From assembly GCF_017581925.1 (NCBI RefSeq), contig NZ_JAGEVG010000007.1, positions 62,001-126,000 on the forward strand: 64,000 nt of DNA. Reading direction: 5' to 3'. Numbering within the stretch: position 1 is the first letter of the stretch; each line of letters opens with the position of its first letter. Made by a program: the position numbers and the translations under genes. Shown one piece after another: positions 36,581 through 46,389 of this stretch. The DNA is from Gelidibacter pelagius. GTDB lineage: Bacteria > Bacteroidota > Bacteroidia > Flavobacteriales > Flavobacteriaceae. The notes under the pieces are model-generated. The model did no database searches. It saw only the letters and a list, made by a program, of their open reading frames with translations, and had not been told where the DNA came from.

Positions 36581-37110
36581 GTATTGGGTATTAGGGATTA
36601 GGGTGATAAAGTTTAATTAATGATTAACGATTGTAGAATGTTGATTTTTGAAGAACTGTCAATACTAATCAGCTATGTTCATTTTAGAATAACGAATAAC
36701 GCTCAAGCTCAATCAGGAAAATTCAATATGATTGAAGTTTATTTAACGATTAACGCTTGCTCGTCCGAAGCGGTTGCGGAAGCGGGGAGGGAAGAGTGAA
36801 TTTTAAATCTGCGGATATTTGAGGGAAATGATCCTAAGTTCAGGGTTATGATTAGGTAGAAGGTAGAAAATAGCGGGTAGTTTCTGCGAACATCTGCGAC
36901 CCGAGCGATAGCGAACTGGCGAAGCAAATCTGCGGGAGATGGTTTTGGAATTTTAAAAATTATGACCTTAGAGTTATGAGTGGTGTTGATCAGTTAAAAA
37001 TGAATCGGAGGCTCTGTAGAACCTGAGACAAACTGTCCAATAGCAAACATGTTATCCTGAGCTTGTAGAAGTAACTTTACAGTAAATAACAATATATGAT
37101 ACATTTTTTC
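36581..37110. other. Repeat-derived spacer upstream of lpxD
   Basis: About 530 bases without a convincing gene. By eye it is a patchwork of short repeated phrases: ATTAACGATTAACGC, GGTAGAAGGTAGAAAATAGC, TCTGCGAACATCTGCGACC with a later AAATCTGCGGGAG, and TTATCCTGAGCTTGTAGAAG. This looks like accumulated intergenic repeats rather than a decayed gene. Confidence 0.55.
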
Positions 37111-37118
37111 TATTTTTG
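37111..37118 (+). promoter_or_regulatory. -7 box (TATTTTTG) abutting the lpxD start
   Basis: A perfect TAnnTTTG ends 6 bases before the lpxD ATG at 37125. If it is used, the transcript would begin at or next to the start codon. Confidence 0.45.
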
Positions 37119-37124
37119 CGGTTG

Positions 37125-38162
37125 ATGAAATTTACAGCAATACAAATAGCGGAGATTTTAGAAGGCGATATCATCGGTAATCCTGATGTTAGAGTCTCGA
37201 AACTTTCAAAGATCGAAGAGGGTACTGAAGGGTCATTGACGTTTTTGGCCAATCCTAAGTATAAGGCGCATATTTATTCAACAAAAGCATCGATAACTAT
37301 TGTTAACAAAACTTTTGAACCTGAACATGCCATTACAACCACACTTATAAAGGTTGAGGATGCCTACAAATCGTTTTCAAGACTTCTGGAGTATTACAAT
37401 CAAGGAAAACTTAATAAGTTTGGTATTGAGCAGCCGTCGCACATTTCAAAAACCACTAAATACGGTGAAGATGTGTATATTGGTGCATTCACATATATTG
37501 GAGAAAATGTAACCATAGGGAATAATGTAAAGATATTTCCTAATGCTTATATTGGTGATAACGTGACAATTGATGACAACACTGTGTTGTTTGCTGGGGC
37601 TAAAGTGTATTCTGATTGCGTTATTGGTAAAAATTGTGTCATTAACTCAGGTGCTATTATTGGAGCCGATGGCTTTGGTTTTTCCCCAAATGAAAAAGGA
37701 GAATATGCAAAAGTGCCACAAACCGGTAACGTCATCTTAGAAGATTTTGTTGATATTGGTGCTGCTACAACTATTGATAGAGCAACCCTAGGATCAACAA
37801 TAATTAGAAAAGGTGTTAAATTGGACAATCAAATCCAAGTGGCCCATAATGTTGAAATAGGAAGGAATACGGTTATTGCGGCACAAACAGGAATTGCTGG
37901 ATCAACTAAAATAGGTGAAAACTGTATTATTGGTGGTCAAGTTGGCATAGTAGGCCATATTATTATTGGAAATAATGTAAAAATACAAGCGCAGTCGGGC
38001 ATTGGGAGAAATATTAAGGACGATGAAGTACTCCAAGGTTCACCAGCATTTGCTTATGCAGATTACAATAAGTCTTATGTGTATTTTAAAAACTTGCCTA
38101 AGATCATGAAAGATATTAACAAAATAGATAAAATTGATAAGAAAGTAAATGGGAATAGTTAA
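37125..38162 (+). CDS. lpxD: UDP-3-O-(3-hydroxyacyl)glucosamine N-acyltransferase
   Basis: LpxD adds the second acyl chain to the lipid A precursor. The 345-residue protein has the uridine-binding N-terminal domain ([14 protein letters not shown]). A left-handed beta-helix of hexapeptide repeats follows ([20 protein letters not shown] and onward), with the catalytic His region [10 protein letters not shown] chose the ATG at 37125 ([12 protein letters not shown]), since the upstream TTG start would overlap the -7 box. Its end overlaps lpxC/fabZ by 14 bases, so the genes are translationally linked. Confidence 0.96.
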   Translation: MKFTAIQIAEILEGDIIGNPDVRVSKLSKIEEGTEGSLTFLANPKYKAHIYSTKASITIVNKTFEPEHAITTTLIKVEDAYKSFSRLLEYYNQGKLNKFGIEQPSHISKTTKYGEDVYIGAFTYIGENVTIGNNVKIFPNAYIGDNVTIDDNTVLFAGAKVYSDCVIGKNCVINSGAIIGADGFGFSPNEKGEYAKVPQTGNVILEDFVDIGAATTIDRATLGSTIIRKGVKLDNQIQVAHNVEIGRNTVIAAQTGIAGSTKIGENCIIGGQVGIVGHIIIGNNVKIQAQSGIGRNIKDDEVLQGSPAFAYADYNKSYVYFKNLPKIMKDINKIDKIDKKVNGNS

Positions 38163-39555
38163 GACAGACATCAAGCAGAAAACAATCCAAAAGAAAGTTT
38201 CTTTAGAAGGTGTTGGATTGCATACAGGTAACGATGTAACACTGACATTTTCACCTGCACCAGTAAATACTGGATATGCATTCAAGCGAATGGACCTTGA
38301 AGGTACTCCGGTTATTGAAGCAATCGCAAGTTTTGTTACCAATACACAACGTGGCACTCGATTAGAGAAAAACGGGGTTGTTATTCAGACATCAGAGCAT
38401 GTCCTGGCGGCTCTTGTAGGAATGGATATTGATAATATTCTGATAGAAATCAACGCATCAGAACCTCCTATCATGGATGGCTCGTCAAAATTCTTTGTAG
38501 AGGCACTTGAAGAAGCAGGTGTTGAGGAACAAGATGAGTTCAGAGAAGAATACGTGGTTACCGAAGTGGTCTCTTATATAGACCAAGAATCTGGAAGCGA
38601 AATCATTATTATGCCAGCCAATGAATATCAGGTAACCACTATGGTCGATTTTGGCACCAAAATTTTAGGAACACAAAACGCAACCTTAAATACGATTCAC
38701 GATTTTAAAGATGATATTTCAAATTCAAGGACTTTTAGTTTCTTACATGAAATTGAAATGCTTTTAGAGCATGGACTTATTAAAGGTGGCGATTTAAACA
38801 ACGCTATTGTTTATGTAGATAAGGAATTATCGCCAGAAACCATGGAAAAGTTGAGAGTAGCTTTCAAAAAAGACGCCATAGCAGTAAAACCAAATGGTAT
38901 TCTTGATAATTTAACCTTGCACCATCCTAACGAGGCGGCACGTCATAAATTATTGGATGTTATAGGGGATTTGGCACTTATCGGCATCCCTTTAAGAGGA
39001 AAAGTCATTGCGAACAAACCTGGACATTTTATAAATACGCAGTTTGCGAGAAAAATGTTCAATATGATCAGGAATGAAAGAAGGAGTAATGTGCCTGTGG
39101 TCGACTTGAATCAGGAGCCATTAATGGACATCAATCAGATTATGGATATGTTGCCACATCGACAACCATTTTTATTGATCGATAAGATTTTTGAATTGAC
39201 AGATACTGGTGTTATCGGTGTGAAAAACGTGACGATGAACGAGCCTTTTTTTGCAGGCCATTTTCCGGGAGCTCCAGTTATGCCAGGTGTTTTGATAGTA
39301 GAAGCTATGGCTCAAACAGGCGGGATTCTCGTATTAAGTACCGTTCCAGATCCAGAAAACTACTTAACTTTCTTTATGAAGATTGATAAGGTGAAATTTA
39401 AGCAGAAAGTAGTTCCGGGAGATACTCTAATTTTTAAATGCGATTTGATTACCCCTATCAGAAGAGGTATCTGCCATATGCAAGGTTATGCCTATGCCAA
39501 CGGAAAACTTTGTGCTGAAGCGGAGTTGATGGCACAAATTTCAAAAATTAAATAA
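38149..39555 (+). CDS. lpxC/fabZ: LpxC/FabZ fusion: UDP-3-O-acyl-GlcNAc deacetylase and 3-hydroxyacyl-ACP dehydratase
   Basis: This 468-residue fusion is typical of Bacteroidota. LpxC (about 1-310) deacetylates the lipid A precursor; visible zinc-site and catalytic segments are [13 protein letters not shown] and [19 protein letters not shown]. FabZ (about 322-468) dehydrates 3-hydroxyacyl-ACP; it has [13 protein letters not shown] and the active-site helix [20 protein letters not shown]. The fusion puts a lipid A enzyme and the competing fatty-acid step in one chain. It starts inside the lpxD 3' end. Confidence 0.97.
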   Translation: MGIVKTDIKQKTIQKKVSLEGVGLHTGNDVTLTFSPAPVNTGYAFKRMDLEGTPVIEAIASFVTNTQRGTRLEKNGVVIQTSEHVLAALVGMDIDNILIEINASEPPIMDGSSKFFVEALEEAGVEEQDEFREEYVVTEVVSYIDQESGSEIIIMPANEYQVTTMVDFGTKILGTQNATLNTIHDFKDDISNSRTFSFLHEIEMLLEHGLIKGGDLNNAIVYVDKELSPETMEKLRVAFKKDAIAVKPNGILDNLTLHHPNEAARHKLLDVIGDLALIGIPLRGKVIANKPGHFINTQFARKMFNMIRNERRSNVPVVDLNQEPLMDINQIMDMLPHRQPFLLIDKIFELTDTGVIGVKNVTMNEPFFAGHFPGAPVMPGVLIVEAMAQTGGILVLSTVPDPENYLTFFMKIDKVKFKQKVVPGDTLIFKCDLITPIRRGICHMQGYAYANGKLCAEAELMAQISKIK

Positions 39556-39638
39556 GAAAGAACAACCAATTAAGTTACCGATTAAAATCTAAATAATTGA
39601 TTTGTCAATTAAAAGAATATAAAAATAAAAAAAAGGAA

Positions 39639-40424
39639 ATGAACCAGCCATTAGCATACGTACATCCTGGAGCCAAAATAGCGAAGAATGTTGTGATTGA
39701 TCCGTTCACCACCATACACAACAATGTGATCATTGGTGAAGGTACTTGGATTGGGAGTAACGTAACCATTATGGAAGGGGCTCGCATTGGAAAAAACTGT
39801 AACATCTTTCCAGGAGCGGTGATTTCCGCTGTTCCACAAGATTTAAAATTTAAGGACGAGGACACGATCACTGAAATCGGTAATAATGTTACTATTAGAG
39901 AATGTGTCACGATCAATAGAGGGACTACCGATCGAATGAAAACCGTCATCGGCGATAATTGTTTGATCATGGCCTATTGTCACATTGCCCACGATTGCAT
40001 TATTGGTAATAATTGTATTTTTTCAAATAATAGCACACTTGCAGGACACATTACTGTAGGCGATTATGTGGTATTGGCGGGAATGACCGCAGTGCATCAA
40101 TTCTGTTCCATAGGTAACCACGCTTTTGTAACTGGTGGATCCTTGGTAAGAAAGGATGTGCCACCTTTTGTAAAAGCGGCCAGAGAGCCATTATCTTACG
40201 TAGGTATCAATTCGGTTGGATTAAGGCGAAGAGGGTTTTCGGCAGATAAGATTAGAGAAATACAAAATATTTACCGCATTCTTTACCAGAAGAACTACAA
40301 TAATACCCAAGCTTCAGAGATTATTGAAGCTGAGATGGAAGCCACTCCAGAGCGTGATGAAATCCTACAGTTCATCAAAAATTCGCATCGAGGCATCATG
40401 AAAGGCTATTTTAAATCGAATTAG
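39639..40424 (+). CDS. lpxA: UDP-GlcNAc 3-O-acyltransferase
   Basis: LpxA catalyses the first step of lipid A synthesis. The 261-residue beta-helix protein has repeated hexapeptides, the catalytic His in MAYCHIAHDC and GMTAVHQFCSIG, and the C-terminal GLRRRGFSADKIREI helix typical of LpxA. I chose the ATG at 39639 because an AAAAGGAA ribosome-binding stretch lies directly before it and the product begins MNQPLAYVHPGAKI. It lies 83 bases after the fusion gene. Confidence 0.96.
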   Translation: MNQPLAYVHPGAKIAKNVVIDPFTTIHNNVIIGEGTWIGSNVTIMEGARIGKNCNIFPGAVISAVPQDLKFKDEDTITEIGNNVTIRECVTINRGTTDRMKTVIGDNCLIMAYCHIAHDCIIGNNCIFSNNSTLAGHITVGDYVVLAGMTAVHQFCSIGNHAFVTGGSLVRKDVPPFVKAAREPLSYVGINSVGLRRRGFSADKIREIQNIYRILYQKNYNNTQASEIIEAEMEATPERDEILQFIKNSHRGIMKGYFKSN

Positions 40425-40444
40425 TTATTAATTATTAAAAGAGG

Positions 40445-40458
40445 CCCACTTTGGTGGG
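40445..40458. repeat. Hairpin repeat CCCACTTTGGTGGG
   Basis: A short inverted repeat immediately before the efp start. It belongs to the CCCAC-GAAA-GTGGG-like family found at 44291-44313, 47421-47441 and 47488-47505. Its position could let it influence efp translation. Confidence 0.55.
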
Positions 40459-40465
40459 AAATATT

Positions 40466-41032
40466 ATGGCAACAACATCAGATATAAGGAATGGATTGTG
40501 CATCAGGTACAATAATGATATTTATAAAATCACAGAGTTTTTACACGTTAAGCCTGGCAAAGGTCCGGCATTTGTAAGAACGAAAATGAAAAGTGTTACC
40601 AATGGTAAAGTCTTGGAGAATACATTTTCAGCAGGACATAAAATTGATGATGTACGGGTAGAAACACATAAATTTCAGTTTCTATACCATGATGGTGAAT
40701 TTTACCACTTCATGAATCAAGAAGATTATACGCAAATCAGACTCTTGGAAGCAGCTTTGGATAGACCCGACTTAATGAAAGAAGGAGAAATTGTAACTAT
40801 ATTAATCAATACAGAAGACAACATGCCGTTATCCGTAGAAATGCCGGCAAACGTAGTTTTGGAAGTTACCGCTACTGAACCTGGCGTTAAAGGAAATACA
40901 GCTACAAACGCTACCAAACCAGCAACGGTTGAAACCGGAGCGGAAGTGAATGTGCCCTTATTTATAAATGAAGGCGATAAAATCCGTATTGAAACTGAAA
41001 AAGGAACTTACAAGGAGCGGATTAAAGAGTAG
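40466..41032 (+). CDS. efp: Translation elongation factor P
   Basis: EF-P relieves ribosome stalling at proline runs. The 188-residue length is standard and the three beta-barrel domains are recognisable. The loop that enters the ribosome reads HVKPGKGPAFVR, with a Lys at the tip position that is modified in some bacteria. No EpmA, EpmB or EarP gene is present here. I chose the ATG at 40466 (MATTSDIRNG), rejecting an in-frame start 15 bases upstream. Confidence 0.96.
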   Translation: MATTSDIRNGLCIRYNNDIYKITEFLHVKPGKGPAFVRTKMKSVTNGKVLENTFSAGHKIDDVRVETHKFQFLYHDGEFYHFMNQEDYTQIRLLEAALDRPDLMKEGEIVTILINTEDNMPLSVEMPANVVLEVTATEPGVKGNTATNATKPATVETGAEVNVPLFINEGDKIRIETEKGTYKERIKE

Positions 41033-41058
41033 TTTTCAGTCAGCAGTCTACAGTTGGC
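41031..41058. repeat. Dispersed repeat, inverted copy of the 886-914 family
   Basis: AGTTTTCAGTCAGCAGTCTA followed by CAGTTGGC resembles the reverse complement of the ACTGCGACTGAAAACT units at 886-914. It lies just after the efp stop. Confidence 0.5.
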
Positions 41059-41096
41059 GGTACGTTTGCGACTTAACCATAAAAAAATAACCGTAA

Positions 41097-42032
41097 ATGA
41101 AGTTTCCCAAACCACATACGTTAAAACAAATTGCAGAAATCATCAACACCTCTTATGTAGGAGCTGATGATTTTCCTGTGTTGGGAATGAACGAAATTCA
41201 CGTGGTGGAACCGGGTGACATCGTGTTTGTAGACCATCCAAAGTACTATGACAAAGCGTTAAAATCTGCTGCAACTATTATATTGATCAATAAGGAAGTA
41301 GAATGTCCTGAAGGGAAAGCGCTGCTTATAAGTGATGATCCATTCAGGGATTTTAATAAACTAACCCAGCATTTTAAGCCTTTTAAAAGTGCGAATCAAA
41401 GCATTTCAGATTCCGCCAAAATTGGAAAAAACACGATTGTTCAACCTAATTGTTTTATAGGCCATAATGTAATTATCGGTGATGACTGTTTGATCCATCC
41501 AAATGTTATAATTTATGATGACACCATTATTGGTAATAATGTCACCATTCATGCGGGTACGGTTTTGGGAGCAAGTGCCTTTTATTATAAAAACCGTCCA
41601 GAAGGATTTGATCAATTGATTTCGGGTGGTCGCGTGGTGGTCAAAGACAATGTCGATATTGGCGCTCTGTGTACTATTGATAGAGGAGTTACAGGAGATA
41701 CCATTATTGGAGAAGGTTCAAAGCTTGATAACCAAATTCAAATCGGTCACGACACCATTATAGGAAAAAAATGTTTGATTGCTTCTCAAGTCGGAATAGC
41801 TGGCTGTGTAATAATTGAAGATGAAGTTACTATTTGGGGACAAGTGGGAAGCACAAGTGCAATTACCATTGGAACTAAAGCCGTGGTTCATGCACAAGCA
41901 GGAATCAGTAAATCTTTGGAAGGTGGTAAAACCTATTGGGGCAGACCTGCCCAAGAAGCAAAAGCAGAGTTGAAAGACAAGGTCTATATAAAGAGAATTC
42001 CAGAAATCATTGAACAGTTAAAAAAGAAATAA
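41097..42032 (+). CDS. LpxD-like acyltransferase, second paralogue
   Basis: The 311-residue protein is an LpxD-type hexapeptide transferase. The N-terminal domain is short ([20 protein letters not shown]). A left-handed beta-helix follows ([20 protein letters not shown] and onward), with [19 protein letters not shown] as the catalytic-His segment and a C-terminal [13 protein letters not shown]. It resembles lpxD at 37125 but is shorter and starts differently. It may use another acyl donor or acceptor sugar. The NTF2-like gene starts at its last base (TAATG), so the two are coupled. Confidence 0.88.
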   Translation: MKFPKPHTLKQIAEIINTSYVGADDFPVLGMNEIHVVEPGDIVFVDHPKYYDKALKSAATIILINKEVECPEGKALLISDDPFRDFNKLTQHFKPFKSANQSISDSAKIGKNTIVQPNCFIGHNVIIGDDCLIHPNVIIYDDTIIGNNVTIHAGTVLGASAFYYKNRPEGFDQLISGGRVVVKDNVDIGALCTIDRGVTGDTIIGEGSKLDNQIQIGHDTIIGKKCLIASQVGIAGCVIIEDEVTIWGQVGSTSAITIGTKAVVHAQAGISKSLEGGKTYWGRPAQEAKAELKDKVYIKRIPEIIEQLKKK

Positions 42033-42439
42033 TGTCTCCAAAACAAATAGTCAAAAGCTTTTACGAATCAGATTTAGCTAATGATAGTACTGTGATTGCT
42101 ACTTACATTCACAAAGATTGTTTGTTGCATTGGAATAATAGCACAGGATACAAAGTTTTCGATTACGATGGATTAAATCGTTTTTTCAAGAATATTAGGA
42201 TAGCTTATCACTCCTTAAGACCCCAAATCAGTCACTTACTGCAAGATAAAAATCAAGTTACCATTAGGTATACCATGTTTGTAAGTACCATTGAAGATCC
42301 TGATAATGAGATGCCTTTGGCTAATTTTATTAGTATTTGGGAAATAAAGGATGGAAAACTCTATAGAGGTTATGAAATAAGTCAAGTGGCGGACGATAAT
42401 ATTGAAAGTTACAAATCATTTTCAGAAATAAAAGTTTAA
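42032..42439 (+). CDS. NTF2/SnoaL-like small protein
   Basis: The 135-residue protein starts with a helix ([19 protein letters not shown]) and continues with a cone-like alpha+beta pattern (YIHKDCLLHWNNSTGYKVFDYDGLNRFFKNI in outline, ISIWEIKDGKLYRGYEISQV). This fits the SnoaL/NTF2-like fold, used for both binding and catalysis. No function can be assigned. Its start overlaps the lpxD-like stop by one base. Confidence 0.8.
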   Translation: MSPKQIVKSFYESDLANDSTVIATYIHKDCLLHWNNSTGYKVFDYDGLNRFFKNIRIAYHSLRPQISHLLQDKNQVTIRYTMFVSTIEDPDNEMPLANFISIWEIKDGKLYRGYEISQVADDNIESYKSFSEIKV

Positions 42440-42469
42440 CAAAGGCTTCATAAATGCTGTTAAAAGGAT

Positions 42470-42477
42470 TACTTTTG
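42470..42477 (+). promoter_or_regulatory. -7 box (TACTTTTG) for sucD
   Basis: A perfect TAnnTTTG, 30 bases before the sucD ATG, suggests a promoter of its own for sucD. Confidence 0.5.
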
Positions 42478-42507
42478 CGAAGTCTTAAAAATTAAAAAAT
42501 AATATAA

Positions 42508-43380
42508 ATGAGCGTTTTAGTAAATAAAGATTCAAAGATAATAGTTCAGGGTTTTACAGGCAGTGAAGGTAGTTTTCATGCTGAACAAATGATAGAATAC
42601 GGAACTAACGTTGTTGGTGGTGTTACTCCTGGTAAAGGTGGACAAGTCCATTTGGACAGACCTGTTTTCAATACTGTTGAAGACGCAGTTAAAGAAGCTA
42701 AAGCAGATACTTCTATTATATTTGTACCGCCTGCCTTTGCAGCCGATGCCATTATGGAAGCTGCTGATGCTGGAATCAAGGTCATTATTTGCATCACGGA
42801 AGGAATTCCGGTGGCAGATATGATTAAGGCCGCAAACTATATTAAATCTAAAGACTGTCGCTTAATCGGCCCAAACTGTCCAGGTGTGATTACACCAGGC
42901 GAAGCTAAAGTTGGCATCATGCCAGGTTTTGTTTTCAAAAAGGGTAAAGTTGGTATTGTTTCCAAATCAGGAACATTAACTTATGAGGCTGCTGACCAAG
43001 TTGTGAAACAAGGTCTTGGAATCACAACCGCTATCGGAATTGGTGGGGATCCAATTATTGGAACCACTACAAAAGAAGCCGTAGAATTATTGATCAATGA
43101 TCCAGAAACAGAATGTGTTGTGATGATTGGTGAGATTGGAGGACAATTGGAAGCTGATGCAGCGTATTGGTATAAAGAAAGTGGTAGTAAAAAACCTATT
43201 ATTGGTTTTATTGCTGGAGAAACTGCACCTGCAGGACGTACTATGGGGCACGCTGGTGCAATAGTGGGAGGAAGTGATGATACTGCTCAGGCCAAAAAGA
43301 AAATTATGAGAGCTTGCGGAATTCACGTTGTGGATTCTCCAGCCGAAATTGGTAAAAAAGTAGCCGAAGTAATGGCATAA
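42508..43380 (+). CDS. sucD: Succinyl-CoA ligase alpha subunit
   Basis: SucD carries the CoA-binding and phosphohistidine site of succinyl-CoA synthetase in the TCA cycle. The 290-residue protein is full length. It has [20 protein letters not shown] for CoA binding, [20 protein letters not shown], and the phospho-His segment [13 protein letters not shown]. The beta subunit gene sucC is not adjacent. A terminator follows at 43401-43426. Confidence 0.97.
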   Translation: MSVLVNKDSKIIVQGFTGSEGSFHAEQMIEYGTNVVGGVTPGKGGQVHLDRPVFNTVEDAVKEAKADTSIIFVPPAFAADAIMEAADAGIKVIICITEGIPVADMIKAANYIKSKDCRLIGPNCPGVITPGEAKVGIMPGFVFKKGKVGIVSKSGTLTYEAADQVVKQGLGITTAIGIGGDPIIGTTTKEAVELLINDPETECVVMIGEIGGQLEADAAYWYKESGSKKPIIGFIAGETAPAGRTMGHAGAIVGGSDDTAQAKKKIMRACGIHVVDSPAEIGKKVAEVMA

Positions 43381-43400
43381 TTACTAAATAATATATTATA

Positions 43401-43426
43401 AAAACCTCGCAATTTTGTGGGGTTTT
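43401..43426 (+). terminator. Terminator after sucD
   Basis: The stem AAAACCTCGC / GTGGGGTTTT (with G-T pairs) and loop AATTTT is followed by T's, 20 bases after the sucD stop. Confidence 0.75.
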
Positions 43427-43540
43427 TTTATTTGAAACAGCATCTTATCCTTATATTTGAATAGAGAATTAGAGAATTATCAACCACAGTCGAGTGCCAA
43501 AGTTTAAAAACTATGACATCACTGCTAAAAAATTATACTT

Positions 43541-44287
43541 ATGAAGTTATTGGAAGGAAAAACGGCAATTATTACAGGAGCAAGTAGAGGTATCGGTAAA
43601 GGTATCGCACAAGCTTTTGCGGCACATGGTGCCAATGTGGCCTTTACCTATAGTTCATCTGCAGAATCAGCAAAAAAATTAGAAGAAGAATTAAACACCT
43701 TGGGTATTAAAGCCAAAGGCTACCAAAGTAACGCGGCCGATTTTAATGAATCCCAAAAATTAGTGGACGATGTTTTGGCTGATTTTGAAACCATTGATAT
43801 TTTAGTCAATAATGCTGGTATTACGAAAGATAACTTATTGATGCGTATGACCGAGGATGATTTTGATAAAGTCATTGAAGTCAACCTGAAATCTGTATTC
43901 AACATGACGAAAGCCGTACAGCGCACTATGCTGAAACAGCGTAAAGGTTCCATCATTAATATGAGTTCTGTTGTTGGTGTTAAAGGAAATGCTGGACAAA
44001 CTAATTATGCGGCTTCTAAAGCAGGGATTATCGGGTTTTCAAAATCGGTAGCATTGGAGTTGGGATCTCGGAACATTAGAAGCAATGTGGTTGCGCCCGG
44101 ATTTATAGAAACTGAGATGACTGCCAAATTAGATGAAGAAACTGTCAAGGGATGGCGAGCGGCTATTCCATTGAAACGTGGCGGAACCCCTGAAGATATT
44201 GCCAACACTTGTGTGTTTTTAGCGAGCGATTTAAGTGCATATATTACAGGACAGACGATCAATGTAGATGGTGGAATGTTAACTTAG
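43541..44287 (+). CDS. fabG: 3-oxoacyl-ACP reductase
   Basis: FabG reduces 3-oxoacyl-ACP in fatty acid elongation. The 248-residue SDR protein has the glycine motif TGASRGIGKGIAQAF, NNAGITKDNLLMRM, the catalytic Ser in NMSSVVGVKGNAGQ, and YAASKAG for the Tyr-Lys pair. The C-terminal GQTINVDGGM is standard for FabG. It lies just downstream of the lpx cluster but behind a terminator, so it has a separate promoter. Confidence 0.97.
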   Translation: MKLLEGKTAIITGASRGIGKGIAQAFAAHGANVAFTYSSSAESAKKLEEELNTLGIKAKGYQSNAADFNESQKLVDDVLADFETIDILVNNAGITKDNLLMRMTEDDFDKVIEVNLKSVFNMTKAVQRTMLKQRKGSIINMSSVVGVKGNAGQTNYAASKAGIIGFSKSVALELGSRNIRSNVVAPGFIETEMTAKLDEETVKGWRAAIPLKRGGTPEDIANTCVFLASDLSAYITGQTINVDGGMLT

Positions 44288-44290
44288 ACC

Positions 44291-44313
44291 AATTCCCACG
44301 AAAGTGGGAATCT
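44291..44313. repeat. Hairpin repeat TTCCCACGAAAGTGGGAA
   Basis: AATTCCCACGAAAGTGGGAA followed by TCT is a perfect 7-bp stem with a GAAA loop, directly after the fabG stop. It belongs to the dispersed hairpin family also seen at 47421-47441 and, changed, at 40445 and 47488. Confidence 0.75.
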
Positions 44314-44335
44314 CATGATTTTAACTATCCATTTA

Positions 44336-46369
44336 ATGCAGACAGAAACCCTTCCTTACATCATATTAGCTGGAATTATAGCGCTTTCATTAGCGCTTTT
44401 TCAGTATATATATAAATCAAAAAAACGCACGAGAGTTAATTTTCTATTAGCATTTTTGAGATTTGTAACACTGTTTTCTGTTTTTTTGCTATTGATCAAT
44501 CCTAAATTTGATAGAACCACCTATTTTAACGAAAAACCAAATTTACTGATTGCAGTCGATAATTCTGAATCGATAAAATATTTGGATCAGGATCAAAAGA
44601 CGCGAGATTTAGTAGCATTTTTAAAGCAAGATAAATCCTTAAACGAACGATTTGACCTCGAGTTTTATAGTTTTGGGAAGGATATCCACAACTTGGAAGC
44701 ATTAATCTTTGATGAAAAACAAACCAATCCCACTGTAGTATTTGAGCGTTTTTCACAGGTGTATGGCAATTCGATCGCACCTTTAATTTTGATTACCGAT
44801 GGTAACCAGACGTATGGGAATGACTATGAATTTGCCGCCCAAAATTATAAGCACGCGATCTTTCCGATTGTTTTAGGAGATACGACGCGCTATATCGACT
44901 TGAAGATTGAACAGCTCAACGTCAATAAATATGCGTATTTAAAAAATAAATTTCCTATAGAAATTATTGCAGTTTACAATGGCCTGGAGGAAGTAAGCAC
45001 CCAATTGACCGTAAGCTCTGGAAACACTTTAGTTTTTTCTGAGACTTTGACATTTAACCAGGAGCAATCCAGCAGACTCGTCAACTTAAGCCTACCAGCT
45101 AATAGTCCAGGAGTCCACAGCTATAAGGCCGAGTTAAAACCACTCGTCAATGAGAAAAACACCGTCAATAATATTAAGAATTTTGCTGTAGAGGTCATTG
45201 ACAGAAAAACCCATGTCGCTATTATCTCTGATATTATGCATCCTGATTTGGGAGCCTTGAAAAAGGCAATCGAAAGTAATGAGCAACGGCAAGCTTCCAT
45301 TATAAAACCTTCTGAGTTTTTGAAATTATCTGATGATTTTCAGCAAGTCATCATCTATCAGCCCAATCAGAGTTTTAAGTCCGTTTTTGATGAGATTGAG
45401 ACTTTAAACATCAACACATTTACCATTCTTGGCACCAAAACCAACTGGTTAGAGTTTAATAAGCTTCAACCTTATATGCAACAAACGGTGACCAATCAGT
45501 ATGAGGATTTTCAACCTTCGTTAAATTCCAATTACAGTGTATTTATTGTGGATGACCTTAACTTCTCGGATTTTCCACCCTTGCAAACGGAGTTTGGTGA
45601 AGCAACTTTCTCATTGCCCATTGAGATCGTTTTGTACAAAACCGTAAATGGCATTCAATTGAAAGAACCTTTGTTATTCACTTATGAAGTGAATCAGAAA
45701 AGAGCAACGGTGTTAAATGGGGAAGGTATCTGGCGGTGGAGAGCACAAAATTATTTAGATGATAAATCGTTTCATAACTTTGATAATTTTATTGGAAAGA
45801 TCATTCAGTATTTAGATTCTGGACAAAAGCGCGCGAGATTGAATGTCTCTTACGAATCTTTCTATAATGGCAATGACAATGTGATCCTGACGGCGCAGTT
45901 TTTTAACAAGACCTATGAATTTGACAATACCGCAAACCTTGAAATCACAGTAAAAAACATAGATAGCGAACAAGCCCAAACAATTCCATTTATCCTAAAA
46001 CAATCCAACTATCAAGTGGATTTAAGTGGTTTGGAGGCTGGTGATTATAAATTTACTGTCACATCCCAGAATGAAAACATTTTCCAGTCAGGAGCATTCA
46101 AGATTTTGGACTATAATGTGGAACAGCAATTCCTTAATGCGAATGTTTCCAAACTTCAAAACTTGGCTACCCAAAGCCAAGGCAAATCTTATTTTATTGA
46201 CGATACCAACGCACTTACTGAGCAGTTAATAAAGGATGAAAGGTTTGCTACCATCCAAAAAAGCATTAAAAAAGTTGTACCTTTGCTCGATTGGAAATTT
46301 CTACTAGCTTTTATTGTATTAAGCCTTAGTGCAGAGTGGTTTATTAGAAAATACAACGGATTAATTTAA
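44336..46369 (+). CDS. VWA-like membrane protein, BatA-related architecture
   Basis: The 677-residue protein has two N-terminal membrane segments (about 8-26 and 36-55), then a VWA-like domain with MIDAS-type D75-N-S77-E-S79 and a long extracytoplasmic beta-rich region. A C-terminal membrane helix (about 650-670, PLLDWKFLLAFIVLSLSAEW) ends the protein. It has the same overall build as the BatA-like protein at 3162-5087. I chose the ATG at 44336 (MQTETLPYIIL), a better start than the one seven codons upstream. The SPFH gene follows after 20 bases. Confidence 0.85.
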   Translation: MQTETLPYIILAGIIALSLALFQYIYKSKKRTRVNFLLAFLRFVTLFSVFLLLINPKFDRTTYFNEKPNLLIAVDNSESIKYLDQDQKTRDLVAFLKQDKSLNERFDLEFYSFGKDIHNLEALIFDEKQTNPTVVFERFSQVYGNSIAPLILITDGNQTYGNDYEFAAQNYKHAIFPIVLGDTTRYIDLKIEQLNVNKYAYLKNKFPIEIIAVYNGLEEVSTQLTVSSGNTLVFSETLTFNQEQSSRLVNLSLPANSPGVHSYKAELKPLVNEKNTVNNIKNFAVEVIDRKTHVAIISDIMHPDLGALKKAIESNEQRQASIIKPSEFLKLSDDFQQVIIYQPNQSFKSVFDEIETLNINTFTILGTKTNWLEFNKLQPYMQQTVTNQYEDFQPSLNSNYSVFIVDDLNFSDFPPLQTEFGEATFSLPIEIVLYKTVNGIQLKEPLLFTYEVNQKRATVLNGEGIWRWRAQNYLDDKSFHNFDNFIGKIIQYLDSGQKRARLNVSYESFYNGNDNVILTAQFFNKTYEFDNTANLEITVKNIDSEQAQTIPFILKQSNYQVDLSGLEAGDYKFTVTSQNENIFQSGAFKILDYNVEQQFLNANVSKLQNLATQSQGKSYFIDDTNALTEQLIKDERFATIQKSIKKVVPLLDWKFLLAFIVLSLSAEWFIRKYNGLI

Positions 46370-46389
46370 CAAAAAACTATTTATTATTT

